Positions 1 to 7,920 of a DNA stretch of 37,661 bases are shown in pieces; the stretch's first letter is position 1; each line of letters starts with the position of its first letter. Made by a program: the position numbers and the translations under genes. The stretch spans positions 1 through 37,661 of the forward strand of contig NZ_VENP01000032.1 of assembly GCF_006351005.1 (NCBI RefSeq), read 5' to 3'. The stretch comes from Miniimonas arenae (GTDB lineage Bacteria > Actinomycetota > Actinomycetes > Actinomycetales > Beutenbergiaceae). The notes under the pieces were generated by a model, which saw only the letters and a list, made by a program, of their open reading frames with translations, did not search any database and was not told the DNA's origin.

Positions 1-68
1 GCGCGCAGCGACAGTTCCCACGAGGGAAGCAGAGAGGCCAGGTCGGGGTGCTGCGTGCGACGCGCCAT
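1..68 (-). CDS. Start of a probable tyrosine recombinase/integrase (partial, runs off the window)
   Basis: Only the first 22 codons are inside the window, reading MARRTQHPDLASLLPSWELS and onward. The phrase LLPSWELSLRA resembles the N-terminal core-binding (SAM-like) domain start of actinobacterial tyrosine recombinases; this is recalled family resemblance, and no catalytic residues are visible. ATG at 68 was chosen because a TACGCT -10 motif ends 6 nt upstream, the leaderless pattern repeated throughout this window. The gene lies downstream of sigA on the same strand, 116 bp away, and probably has its own promoter. It could equally be another short helical protein. Confidence 0.5.
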   Translation of the reverse strand, partial: MARRTQHPDLASLLPSWELSLR

Positions 69-74
69 GCGAAC

Positions 75-80
75 AGCGTA
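75..80 (-). promoter_or_regulatory. -10 element TACGCT, leaderless start of integrase-like gene
   Basis: TACGCT on the minus strand is followed by 6 nt and then ATG at 68. No ribosome binding site lies between them, so the transcript is predicted to begin at or next to the start codon. No clear -35 was seen. Confidence 0.45.
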
Positions 81-140
81 GCCCGATATCTGGACTACAA
101 GCGCCGTGCCGTGTAGCGTGTCGCTCGCAAGCAACCCACA

Positions 141-166
141 ACCGTTGGAATCCCTAGGGAAACGGT
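141..166. other. Nested inverted repeats downstream of sigA
   Basis: ACCGTT (141-146) and AACGGT (161-166) form a 6-bp inverted repeat around a 14-nt centre that contains the perfect 10-bp palindrome TCCCTAGGGA (151-160). It is 19 nt beyond the sigA stop. It could be a weak terminator for sigA or an operator near the next gene; the sequence alone does not decide. Confidence 0.35.
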
Positions 167-184
167 CGCTCGGGGCGCGGAACC

Positions 185-1633
<1,449 letters not shown>

Positions 1634-1766
1634 GAAGAACCTTTCGGCAGGGAGCAGCCGACCGGGCGTAGCGCCCGGGTCGGCCCGGTAATGGTACCGG
1701 CCGACGACGACATGTCCCGCACGATCAGGGCGCACCGACGGGAGGCTGTCGTCAACCACTGGGTCC

Positions 1767-1792
1767 AACGCGAGCATCGACGAGATTGTTCC
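1767..1792 (-). promoter_or_regulatory. Candidate SigR/SigH-type (thiol-stress) promoter of sigA
   Basis: On the minus strand GGAAC (1792-1788) is followed by exactly 18 nt and GTT (1769-1767). This fits the SigR/SigH consensus GGAAT/C-N18-GTT. It would start transcription near 1760 and give a leader of roughly 125 nt. Streptomyces coelicolor hrdB is known to have a SigR-dependent promoter, which makes the position plausible. The match rests on seven fixed bases only. Confidence 0.5.
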
Positions 1793-1822
1793 CGCCGCCG
1801 GCGACAAGTTTCGGGCGGCGCA

Positions 1823-1838
1823 GCGGCCTCCCGGCCGC
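1823..1838 (-). terminator. Weak hairpin after gcvH
   Basis: GCGGCC TCCC GGCCGC forms a 6-bp stem with a 4-nt loop 5 nt past the gcvH stop on the minus strand. There is no U-tract. It may be a weak terminator or attenuator before the sigA promoter region. Confidence 0.3.
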
Positions 1839-1842
1839 GACG

Positions 1843-2229
1843 TCAGGCGTCGGCGATGTGCGCGGCGTACGCGGCGGCGTCGAGCAGGTGCTCGGTGCCA
1901 CCGTCCAGCCGCACCCGGAAGAGCCAGCCGTCCTCGTACGGCGCCGACCCCGCCAGCTCCGCCTCCGCCTCGAGGCGGTCGTTGACCGCCACGACCTCGC
2001 CCGCGATCGGCGCGAAGATCTCCGAGACGGACTTGTGGGACTCGACCTCGCCGACGACGTCGCCGATCGTGACCGTGTCGCCGACGGCGGGCAGCGCCAC
2101 GTACACGACGTCACCGAGGGCGTCGGCCGCGTAGGCGGTGATCCCGACCGTGGCGACGTCGTCGTCGACGGCGACCCACTCGTGCTCGGCGGTGTACGTG
2201 AGGTTCTCGGGGACGTCGTTCGCGGCCAC
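1843..2229 (-). CDS. gcvH: Glycine cleavage system H protein
   Basis: Lipoyl carrier that shuttles the aminomethyl group between the P and T proteins of glycine decarboxylase; cytoplasmic. The 128-residue length is normal. The lipoylation motif is ESHKSVSE with Lys66, in a lipoyl beta-sandwich that begins YTAEHEWV. The GTG start has GAGGAAGG about 8 nt upstream. No gcvP, gcvT or glyA is present in the window, so the H gene stands apart from its partners. It lies 54 nt behind the small Usp gene on the same strand, so read-through from Usp is possible. Identity is clear from motif and length. Confidence 0.95.
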   Translation of the reverse strand: MAANDVPENLTYTAEHEWVAVDDDVATVGITAYAADALGDVVYVALPAVGDTVTIGDVVGEVESHKSVSEIFAPIAGEVVAVNDRLEAEAELAGSAPYEDGWLFRVRLDGGTEHLLDAAAYAAHIADA

Positions 2230-2283
2230 GGCAGCTGCCTTCCTCGTGCGGACTGGGCGACGCGCGTCAGGCGGGCTGCGCGG

Positions 2284-2667
2284 TCAGCTCGACTTTACGG
2301 CGAGCACGGGGGTCGGGGCGTCCAGCAGGATCCGCTGGGCGTTCGAGCCGAGGATCAGCTTGCCGACCGGGGACCGACGGCGCAGACCGATGACGATGAG
2401 CTCGGCGCCCGTCTGCTCCGCTGCGTCGATGAGGTCGTCCGCGACGTCGCGGCCCCGCTCCATCTGGCGCACCTCGTACCCCAGGCCCGCCTCGTCGAGA
2501 CGGTCCCGCACGTGCTCGAGGTTCGCCTCGAGCGCCTGGACGTCGTCACCGCGTCGCTGCGAGACGACCACGACGATGCGAGCGGCACGTCGGCCGGCCT
2601 CCGCGACCGCCGCGTCGAGCGCCGCCGCACCCTCGGGTGTGGCCAGGTAACCCACGACGATCGTCAT
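2284..2667 (-). CDS. Small universal stress protein (UspA family)
   Basis: A single-domain 127-residue Usp. It starts with the strand MTIVVGYLAT and ends with the nucleotide-loop region IGLRRRSPVGKLILGS then APTPVLAV. The classic G-2x-G-9x-G(S/T) ATP motif is present as G94-2x-R97-9x-G107-S108, so the second Gly is Arg; I recall the RSPVGK form from small actinobacterial Usps. A strong GGAGGA lies 4 nt before the ATG. A TAACCT -10 motif (2713-2718), overlapping the stop codon of the upstream DUF4192 gene, could serve it. Ligand and role are unknown. Confidence 0.9.
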   Translation of the reverse strand: MTIVVGYLATPEGAAALDAAVAEAGRRAARIVVVVSQRRGDDVQALEANLEHVRDRLDEAGLGYEVRQMERGRDVADDLIDAAEQTGAELIVIGLRRRSPVGKLILGSNAQRILLDAPTPVLAVKSS

Positions 2668-2712
2668 GGTGTCCTCCTCGATTCGCAGGCCGCGTCAGGG
2701 GCCCTCTCGGTG

Positions 2713-2718
2713 AGGTTA
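2713..2718 (-). promoter_or_regulatory. Candidate -10 TAACCT for usp, built on the DUF4192 stop codon
   Basis: TAACCT on the minus strand includes the TAA stop of the DUF4192 gene (2718-2716). A start about 7 nt downstream would give the usp mRNA a leader of about 40 nt with its GGAGGA. No good -35 is visible. Confidence 0.35.
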
Positions 2719-4047
2719 GCCGACCGCGGCGGCCCCCTGGCGCCCCTGGGAACCGCGCCGCGCCCAACCCGGTGGCAGGCCGGCGGCGAGCGCGTCCCGG
2801 ACGAGGCCCGCGAGCACGTGTCCGGGCCGGACCCGCTCCGCCTCCTCCGCGCAGACGTCCGCCGTGGCGCCGTCGCCGTGCCACCACGCGAGCCACGCGA
2901 GCACGGCGAGCGTCTCGGCCCGCACGTCACCCGACGCGAGCCGGGCCGCCTCGGTGAGCGCCCGACGCGCGGCGCGGGCGAGCGACCCGGGCGCCGGTCC
3001 GCCGGCCTCGTACAGGCTGTTCAGCGCGATCCGCGCACGCTCCAGCATCCGCCGGTCGCGCTCGGCCGCGTGCGGCGCCGCATCGTCCGCAGCAGCCGCC
3101 ACGGCCGGGCCAGCGCCTTGCTCGGCCCTCGGAGCGCCGCGGGCTGGGGCACCGGCCGCAGACCTCCCCCGCCCGTCGAACGCGCCGATCGACTGCTCCG
3201 CGAGCACCCCGAGCACGGCGTCCCGGGTCGCCCGGTCCAGCAGGAGCGCGCTCAGCCGGCCGAGTTCGGTGGGTCCGGGGTCGGCGGTGCGCACCACGCG
3301 CAGCGCGGCCGCGGCACGGGTCGCGGTACCCGCCCGAGTCCGGCGTCCGCGCACGGCGCGGACCCCGTCCTCGAACGACAGCCGCGCGCAGGGGTCGGAC
3401 TCCCGCCCCGGCGCGAGGTCCGCCCGGGACGCGACGGGCGCCGAGCCCTTGAGCACGAGCTCGGCGGCGATGCTCGTGGCGCTCAGGTCGGCGAGCGGCC
3501 GGCCGCCGGCCGGACAGCACGCGCGGTCCGTGCAGCCCCACGCCGCGTAGCCGGTGGTGCCCACCACCCACACGTCCCGCAGCGGCGGCATTCCGGCCGC
3601 CGTCTCCAGCGCGGCGACGACGACGTGCAGCGGGTCGCGCTCGGGCACGTGCGTGGGGTCGCCGTCGCGGTAGAGCACGCAGAAGGCCGCGGCGGCACCG
3701 TCCGCCGCGAGGTGGGCGGCGAGCTCGGCCGCGAGGACGGGCCCGCCAGGGCCGGCGAGGTCGGCGAGGTCCATGCGTGCCACGAGCCCCACCCGCCCGC
3801 GCGGTGGCCGCAACGACACCAGCGCGACCGAGCTGCGCGGGTGGTAGCCCATGGCGTGCGGGACGTAGGACAGCAGCTCGGCGGGACCGGCGACCCGCAC
3901 GACGGGGACGTCGTCGAGGTCGTCCGATCCGCCGGCCGCACCGACACCGCGCGGCGCCCGCGGCCCACCCGGCCCACCCGGCCCACCCGGCCCGCTGCGC
4001 CCCCGCCGCCCACGGGACCCGGACTGACCAGGACGTTCGTTCTCCAC
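2716..4047 (-). CDS. DUF4192 domain-containing protein
   Basis: A 443-residue protein of the DUF4192 family, common in actinobacteria and of unknown function. The family hallmark is visible near the N-terminus as AELLSYVPHAMGYHPRSSVAL after a disordered Gly/Pro/Arg segment. That segment contains GPGGPGGPGGP, encoded by three perfect 9-nt repeats. The GTG start at 4047 is chosen because GGAGGA lies 7 nt upstream; the frame is open to 4449 but the extra N-terminus is Arg/Pro-rich non-coding-like sequence. The central part has several Cys (CTDRACCPAGG) that could bind metal; this is speculation. It lies 48 nt upstream of usp. Confidence 0.8.
   Translation of the reverse strand: MENERPGQSGSRGRRGRSGPGGPGGPGGPRAPRGVGAAGGSDDLDDVPVVRVAGPAELLSYVPHAMGYHPRSSVALVSLRPPRGRVGLVARMDLADLAGPGGPVLAAELAAHLAADGAAAAFCVLYRDGDPTHVPERDPLHVVVAALETAAGMPPLRDVWVVGTTGYAAWGCTDRACCPAGGRPLADLSATSIAAELVLKGSAPVASRADLAPGRESDPCARLSFEDGVRAVRGRRTRAGTATRAAAALRVVRTADPGPTELGRLSALLLDRATRDAVLGVLAEQSIGAFDGRGRSAAGAPARGAPRAEQGAGPAVAAAADDAAPHAAERDRRMLERARIALNSLYEAGGPAPGSLARAARRALTEAARLASGDVRAETLAVLAWLAWWHGDGATADVCAEEAERVRPGHVLAGLVRDALAAGLPPGWARRGSQGRQGAAAVG
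3962..3993. repeat. In-frame 9-nt tandem repeat in the DUF4192 gene
   Basis: Three perfect copies of ggcccaccc (3962-3988) plus a partial fourth. On the coding (minus) strand they give Gly-Gly-Pro repeats. Copy-number change would keep the frame. Confidence 0.85.
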
Positions 4048-4180
4048 GGCACGCTCCTCCTCTCGTGCCCCCGCTGCGGGGGTGCCCCCATGGCACCGCA
4101 GCCGGCCCGGCCGCCGCGCGTCGCCTGAGGACAGCCCCCGGGAGTGCGACGTCCTGGCCCCCTGGGCGCAACTCGCGCCG

Positions 4181-4186
4181 TACCCT
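4181..4186 (+). promoter_or_regulatory. -10 TACCCT, leaderless start of polyprenyl synthase
   Basis: TACCCT is followed by 7 nt and the ATG at 4194, with no Shine-Dalgarno sequence between. This predicts a leaderless transcript. Confidence 0.5.
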
Positions 4187-4193
4187 CGCTTCC

Positions 4194-5264
4194 ATGCCCG
4201 CCGACACGCCCGCGCTCGTCCAGCACGCCCTCGAAGCGGCCCTGACCGAGGCCGACCGGCTCGCGGCGGCCGCCGGCGCGGAGACGGCCGTGCTCGTGCA
4301 GGCGGCGTCCCGCGCGGTGTCGGGGGGCAAGCGGCTGCGCGCCCGGCTGTGCCTCGCGGCGGCGGGCGCGTGCGGTGCACCGGTGGACAGCGCGCTCGCG
4401 CCCGCGGTCCGTGCGGCCGCCGCACTCGAGCTCTTCCAGGCCGCCGCACTCGTGCACGACGACCTGATGGACGCCTCGGACACCCGACGGGGCGAGCCGG
4501 CCGCGCACCGGTGGCTCGCCGTCGCCGTCGAGTCGCGACCGGGCGCGGACGCGACCCGGTTCGGGGACTCCGCCGCCGTCCTGCTGGGCGACCTCCTCCT
4601 CACGATGAGTGCGACCGCGCTGCACGACGCGGTCGCCGACACCGAGCGCGAGGTCCGCCGCGCGGCGGCCGCGGTGTACGCCGAGATGTCCACCGAGGTC
4701 GCGCTCGGGCAGTTCCTCGACCTGGTCGCGGCGCACGTGCCGTGGCACGGCGAGGCGGACCTCGATCGCGCGTGGCGGGTCGTTCGGGCGAAGTCGGCCC
4801 GCTACTCGGTCGAGCTGCCGCTTGCCCTGGGCGCACGGCTCGCGGGTGCGGACGACGCCACGACGGCGTGGTTCACCGCGATCGGCTCGCACGTCGGCAC
4901 GGCGTTCCAGCTGCGCGACGACCTGCTCGGCGTGTTCGGCGACCCCGAGGTCACCGGCAAGCCCGCGGGCGACGACCTGCGCGAGGGCAAGCGCACCGTG
5001 CTCGTGGCGCTCGCCGCGCTCGCCGGCTCCGACGCCGACCGGGAGCACCTGCTCGGCGCCCTCGGGCACCCCGACCTGGACGCGGCGGCGATCGCGCAGC
5101 TGCGGGCCCTGCTCGAGCGGACGGGGGCGGTCGCGCAGGTCGAGGCGCTCATCGCGCAGCACACGGCCGAGGCGCACCGCCTGCTCGAGGCTCCCCCGAC
5201 CCTCGTGGCCGACACGGCCGAGCTCGAGGCGCTCGTCGCGGCGGCGACGCAGCGCTCGGCCTGA
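4194..5264 (+). CDS. Polyprenyl (geranylgeranyl-type) diphosphate synthase
   Basis: A trans-isoprenyl diphosphate synthase that extends allylic diphosphates with isopentenyl diphosphate. The 356-residue product has the first Asp-rich motif DDLMD at 89-93 after GGKRLRAR, and the second at about 242 (RDDLLGVFGD), then KPAGDDLREGKRT. Small residues (Ala) at positions -4 and -5 before the first motif suggest a product longer than farnesyl, such as C20 or more. Position next to Rv2175c/pknL matches idsA2 (Rv2173) in mycobacteria. ATG 4194 was chosen because the homologous region starts here and a -10 motif lies 7 nt upstream. It is divergent from the DUF4192 gene. Exact chain length cannot be read from sequence. 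Confidence 0.93.
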   Translation: MPADTPALVQHALEAALTEADRLAAAAGAETAVLVQAASRAVSGGKRLRARLCLAAAGACGAPVDSALAPAVRAAAALELFQAAALVHDDLMDASDTRRGEPAAHRWLAVAVESRPGADATRFGDSAAVLLGDLLLTMSATALHDAVADTEREVRRAAAAVYAEMSTEVALGQFLDLVAAHVPWHGEADLDRAWRVVRAKSARYSVELPLALGARLAGADDATTAWFTAIGSHVGTAFQLRDDLLGVFGDPEVTGKPAGDDLREGKRTVLVALAALAGSDADREHLLGALGHPDLDAAAIAQLRALLERTGAVAQVEALIAQHTAEAHRLLEAPPTLVADTAELEALVAAATQRSA

Positions 5265-5372
5265 GCACGCGGCCGGCGCCCGGTCGACGAGGCCGCGCCC
5301 GACGGCGAGCCGCACCCCGGCGAGGCCCGCGCGGCCCGACCCGGGTCGGCAGACCAGGCCGGGTTCAGCGGA

Positions 5373-5750
5373 TCAGAACGCGAGCCCCTGCGCGGCGCGG
5401 CGCACTGTCGCGACGCGCCCGGAGCGCAGGGCCGCGATCGGGGTCGCGCCGAGGGACTCCTCCGGGGTGTAGAGCCAGCGCAGCGTCTCGAGCTCGTCGT
5501 AGCCCGAGTCCGCCAGCTGGGTCAGGCTCCCGCGCAGCGACGGGAGAATCTGTTCCTGGCCGGGCTCGTCGGGGTCGGGGACGAGGAAGTCCTCCGGCAC
5601 ACAGGTCGCCGCGTTCGGCCCGACCTTGAAGGCGAGGAGCCGGCGCTCCTTGATCATCGAGCGCACCTGGCGGTCGACCACCCCGATGCGCCGGGCCACG
5701 TCCGGCACCGGGACCCACGCCGTCACGAGCTCTTCCCACTCACGTTCCAC
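5373..5750 (-). CDS. Rv2175c-family winged-helix DNA-binding protein
   Basis: A 125-residue protein resembling mycobacterial Rv2175c, a DNA-binding protein reported as a PknL substrate. The N-terminal half (about 10-60) is a helix-turn-helix-like segment (VPDVARRIGVVDRQVRSMIK then RLLAFKVGPNA). The C-terminal half (ILPSLRGSLTQLADSGYDEL) matches the family's C-terminal domain with LRWLYTPEESL. Its position immediately divergent from the kinase gene supports a kinase-substrate pair. GTG 5750 lies 6 nt behind TAGGCT, so the mRNA is predicted leaderless. Mycobacterial regulation is by Thr phosphorylation; the matching residue was not checked. Confidence 0.85.
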   Translation of the reverse strand: MEREWEELVTAWVPVPDVARRIGVVDRQVRSMIKERRLLAFKVGPNAATCVPEDFLVPDPDEPGQEQILPSLRGSLTQLADSGYDELETLRWLYTPEESLGATPIAALRSGRVATVRRAAQGLAF

Positions 5751-5756
5751 CGGACG

Positions 5757-5762
5757 AGCCTA
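5757..5762 (-). promoter_or_regulatory. -10 TAGGCT, leaderless GTG start of the Rv2175c-like gene
   Basis: TAGGCT on the minus strand, 6 nt, then GTG at 5750; no Shine-Dalgarno sequence. Confidence 0.5.
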
Positions 5763-5878
5763 ACCGCGTGCCGCCATCACGCCGAGCCCGGAGCCGGCAC
5801 GGACCCGCGACGCGCGGTGTGCGACGCGCTCGGGCAGCGCGCCGGGCCAGCCTCCCCCGTCCGCCACGACCGCGCCGG

Positions 5879-5884
5879 TAGCCT
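5879..5884 (+). promoter_or_regulatory. -10 TAGCCT, leaderless start of pknL
   Basis: TAGCCT, 7 nt, then ATG at 5892, with no Shine-Dalgarno sequence between. It supports this ATG over the upstream in-frame codons from 5817. Confidence 0.5.
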
Positions 5885-5891
5885 TCCCTCG

Positions 5892-7904
5892 ATGAGCGCC
5901 CTGGTGACCGATCCGCTCGTCGGCCGCACGGTCGACGGGCGGTACGACGTCCTGCGGCGCATCGCGCGGGGCGGCATGGCCACGGTGTACCTGGCCACGG
6001 ACCGCCGCCTGGACCGGCGCGTCGCGCTCAAGGTCATGCACCCGCACCTCGCGGACGGCACCGACGTCGAGGCGCGCTTCCGCCGCGAGGCACGCGCCGC
6101 GGCCCGGCTCGCCCATCCGGGGATCGTCGCGGTCCTGGACCAGGGCACCGACGGCGAGACCAGCTACCTCACGATGGAGTACGTGCCCGGGCGCACCCTG
6201 CGCACCGAGATCGCCGGTCTGGGCGCCCTGCGCCTGGGCGAGGCGCTCGCGATCACCGAGGGCGTGCTCGACGCGCTCGCGGCGGCCCACCGCGCGGGCC
6301 TGGTGCACCGCGACGTCAAGCCCGAGAACGTGATGCTCACGCGCGATCGCCGGGTCAAGGTCGGCGACTTCGGGCTGGCCCGCGCCGTCACCGAGGCGAC
6401 CGCGGCCAGCACCGGGACCCTGCTCGGCACGGTCGCCTACCTCTCCCCCGAGATCGTCTCCGTGGGCGAGGCCGACGCGCGCGCGGACGTGTACGCCGTC
6501 GGGATCATGCTCTACGAGATGATCACCGGCTCGCCGCCCTACGACGGCGTGACCCCGATCCAGATCGCCTACCGGCACGTGCACGAGGACGTCCCGCCGC
6601 CGAGCGACGCCGTGCCGTGGCTGCCGATGGACGTCGACGACCTCGTGGCGACCCTCACGGCGCGCGACCTGGCCGTGCGTCCCGCCGACGCCGGCGTGGC
6701 CCTGGAGCACGTCCGGCGCCTGCGCCGCGACCTCGACGACCGGGCCCTCGCGCTGCGGGCCTCGGTGCCCGGCCGGCCCGACCTCCTCGTCGACGCCGCC
6801 CCCGACCTCCCCGACGACCAGGCGAGCGCCGAGTCGCTCGACGCAGCCTCGGAGGACGACGCTGACCACGACCGCACGACGGCGCTGGACCGTGGGCCGG
6901 GGACGGGCACGATCGCGCTGCCCATCGGGGCGATCGCGCCGCGCGAGGAGGAGACCGTCGCGGTCGCCCCCGAGCGGCCGGCCCGACGCACCGGTCGGCG
7001 CCGGGGCCGGCGCGTGCTCGTGGTGCTGCTCGTCCTGCTGCTGCTCGGGGCAGGCGGCGGAGCCGCGTGGTGGTTCCTGCTCGGACCGGGCAGCCCGGTG
7101 GTGGTGCCGCCCGTGGTCGGGCGGGACGCCACGGAGGTCACCGCGCAGCTGACGGACCTCGACCTCGAGGTGAGCCAGGAGCCCGCCTACGACGACACCG
7201 CGCCCGAGGGGGCCGTGCTCGCCGTCGACCCCGGCGCGGGCACGAGCGTGCCGCGCGGGAGCGAGGTGACGCTCACCGTCTCGCTCGGCATCGAGCACCG
7301 CACGGTGCCGACGCTCGTCGGGCTGACCCAGGACGAGGCCGAGGCCGCGCTCGAGCAGGCGCAGCTCGCCGTCGGCGACGTCGTGCCGCGCGAGGACCGC
7401 GACGTCCCCGAGGGCGTGGTGCTGGACGCGAGCGAGGACGCCGGGGCGTCCGTGCCGCACACCGAGACGATCGACCTCGTGGTCTCCTCGGGGCCGCGCG
7501 TGGTGACGATCGACGACTACGTCGGCAAGGGCACCGAGTCCGACATCGCGGTCACGGACCTCGCGCGCGTGCTCGACATCACGGACGAGCAGATCACGGT
7601 CACCGAGGTGTACTCCGACACGGTGCCGCAGGGCCGCGTCGTCTCACAGACACCCGAGCCGGGCGCCGAGGTGCCGCAGGGCACGCCGGCGGCGCTCGAG
7701 GTGTCCAAGGGCCCGGAGCTCGTGGCGGTGCCCGACGTGGAGCGGATGAGCCTCGCCGACGCGACCGCGGTCCTGCAGGGAGCCGGGTTCGTCGTCTCGA
7801 CGAAGTCCTCGTGGGGCGGGCTGATCGGCACGGTGGTCGACCAGTCCCCGGCGGCCGGTGAGATGCTGGCCCGCGGCTCGACGGTCACGCTCACGTACGT
7901 CTGA
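5892..7904 (+). CDS. pknL: Membrane Ser/Thr protein kinase with four PASTA domains (PknL type)
   Basis: A 670-residue transmembrane Hanks-type kinase. The cytoplasmic kinase domain (about 18-290) shows the Gly-rich loop IARGGMATVY, ATP-anchoring Lys47 (VALKVM), catalytic HRDVKPEN near 139-146, and DFGLA near 159. An acidic linker is followed by one transmembrane helix (about 374-396, VLLVLLLLGAGGG). Four extracellular PASTA repeats follow (about 402-670), each with the VPxVxGxxxxxA pattern and a closing VPxGS/T-type phrase. PASTA domains bind peptidoglycan fragments in kinases such as PknB and StkP. Gene order (Rv2175c-like, kinase, aroG) identifies it as the pknL position, although M. tuberculosis PknL lacks PASTA repeats as I recall. 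It converges on aroG with only 16 bp between stops. Confidence 0.93.
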   Translation: MSALVTDPLVGRTVDGRYDVLRRIARGGMATVYLATDRRLDRRVALKVMHPHLADGTDVEARFRREARAAARLAHPGIVAVLDQGTDGETSYLTMEYVPGRTLRTEIAGLGALRLGEALAITEGVLDALAAAHRAGLVHRDVKPENVMLTRDRRVKVGDFGLARAVTEATAASTGTLLGTVAYLSPEIVSVGEADARADVYAVGIMLYEMITGSPPYDGVTPIQIAYRHVHEDVPPPSDAVPWLPMDVDDLVATLTARDLAVRPADAGVALEHVRRLRRDLDDRALALRASVPGRPDLLVDAAPDLPDDQASAESLDAASEDDADHDRTTALDRGPGTGTIALPIGAIAPREEETVAVAPERPARRTGRRRGRRVLVVLLVLLLLGAGGGAAWWFLLGPGSPVVVPPVVGRDATEVTAQLTDLDLEVSQEPAYDDTAPEGAVLAVDPGAGTSVPRGSEVTLTVSLGIEHRTVPTLVGLTQDEAEAALEQAQLAVGDVVPREDRDVPEGVVLDASEDAGASVPHTETIDLVVSSGPRVVTIDDYVGKGTESDIAVTDLARVLDITDEQITVTEVYSDTVPQGRVVSQTPEPGAEVPQGTPAALEVSKGPELVAVPDVERMSLADATAVLQGAGFVVSTKSSWGGLIGTVVDQSPAAGEMLARGSTVTLTYV

Positions 7905-7920
7905 GCGCACGAGCCCCGCG

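Noticed and set aside
1-184. Prophage or integrative element boundary
   Set aside because: No tRNA, no direct repeats and no phage genes seen; the integrase resemblance rests on 22 residues.
1634-1807. Longer SigA start at 1807 (TTG)
   Set aside because: It would cover the upstream promoter region, has no ribosome binding site, and adds residues unlike any sigma factor. GTG 1633 has AAAGG at good spacing.
4048-4449. Upstream extension of the DUF4192 frame
   Set aside because: Arg/Pro-rich translation, overlap with the divergent polyprenyl synthase, and a GGAGGA directly before GTG 4047 point to the shorter gene.
5336-5349. Palindrome ccgacccgggtcgg as a terminator between polyprenyl synthase and the Rv2175c-like gene
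   Set aside because: It has no loop-forming centre, and short self-complementary GC strings are expected by chance here.
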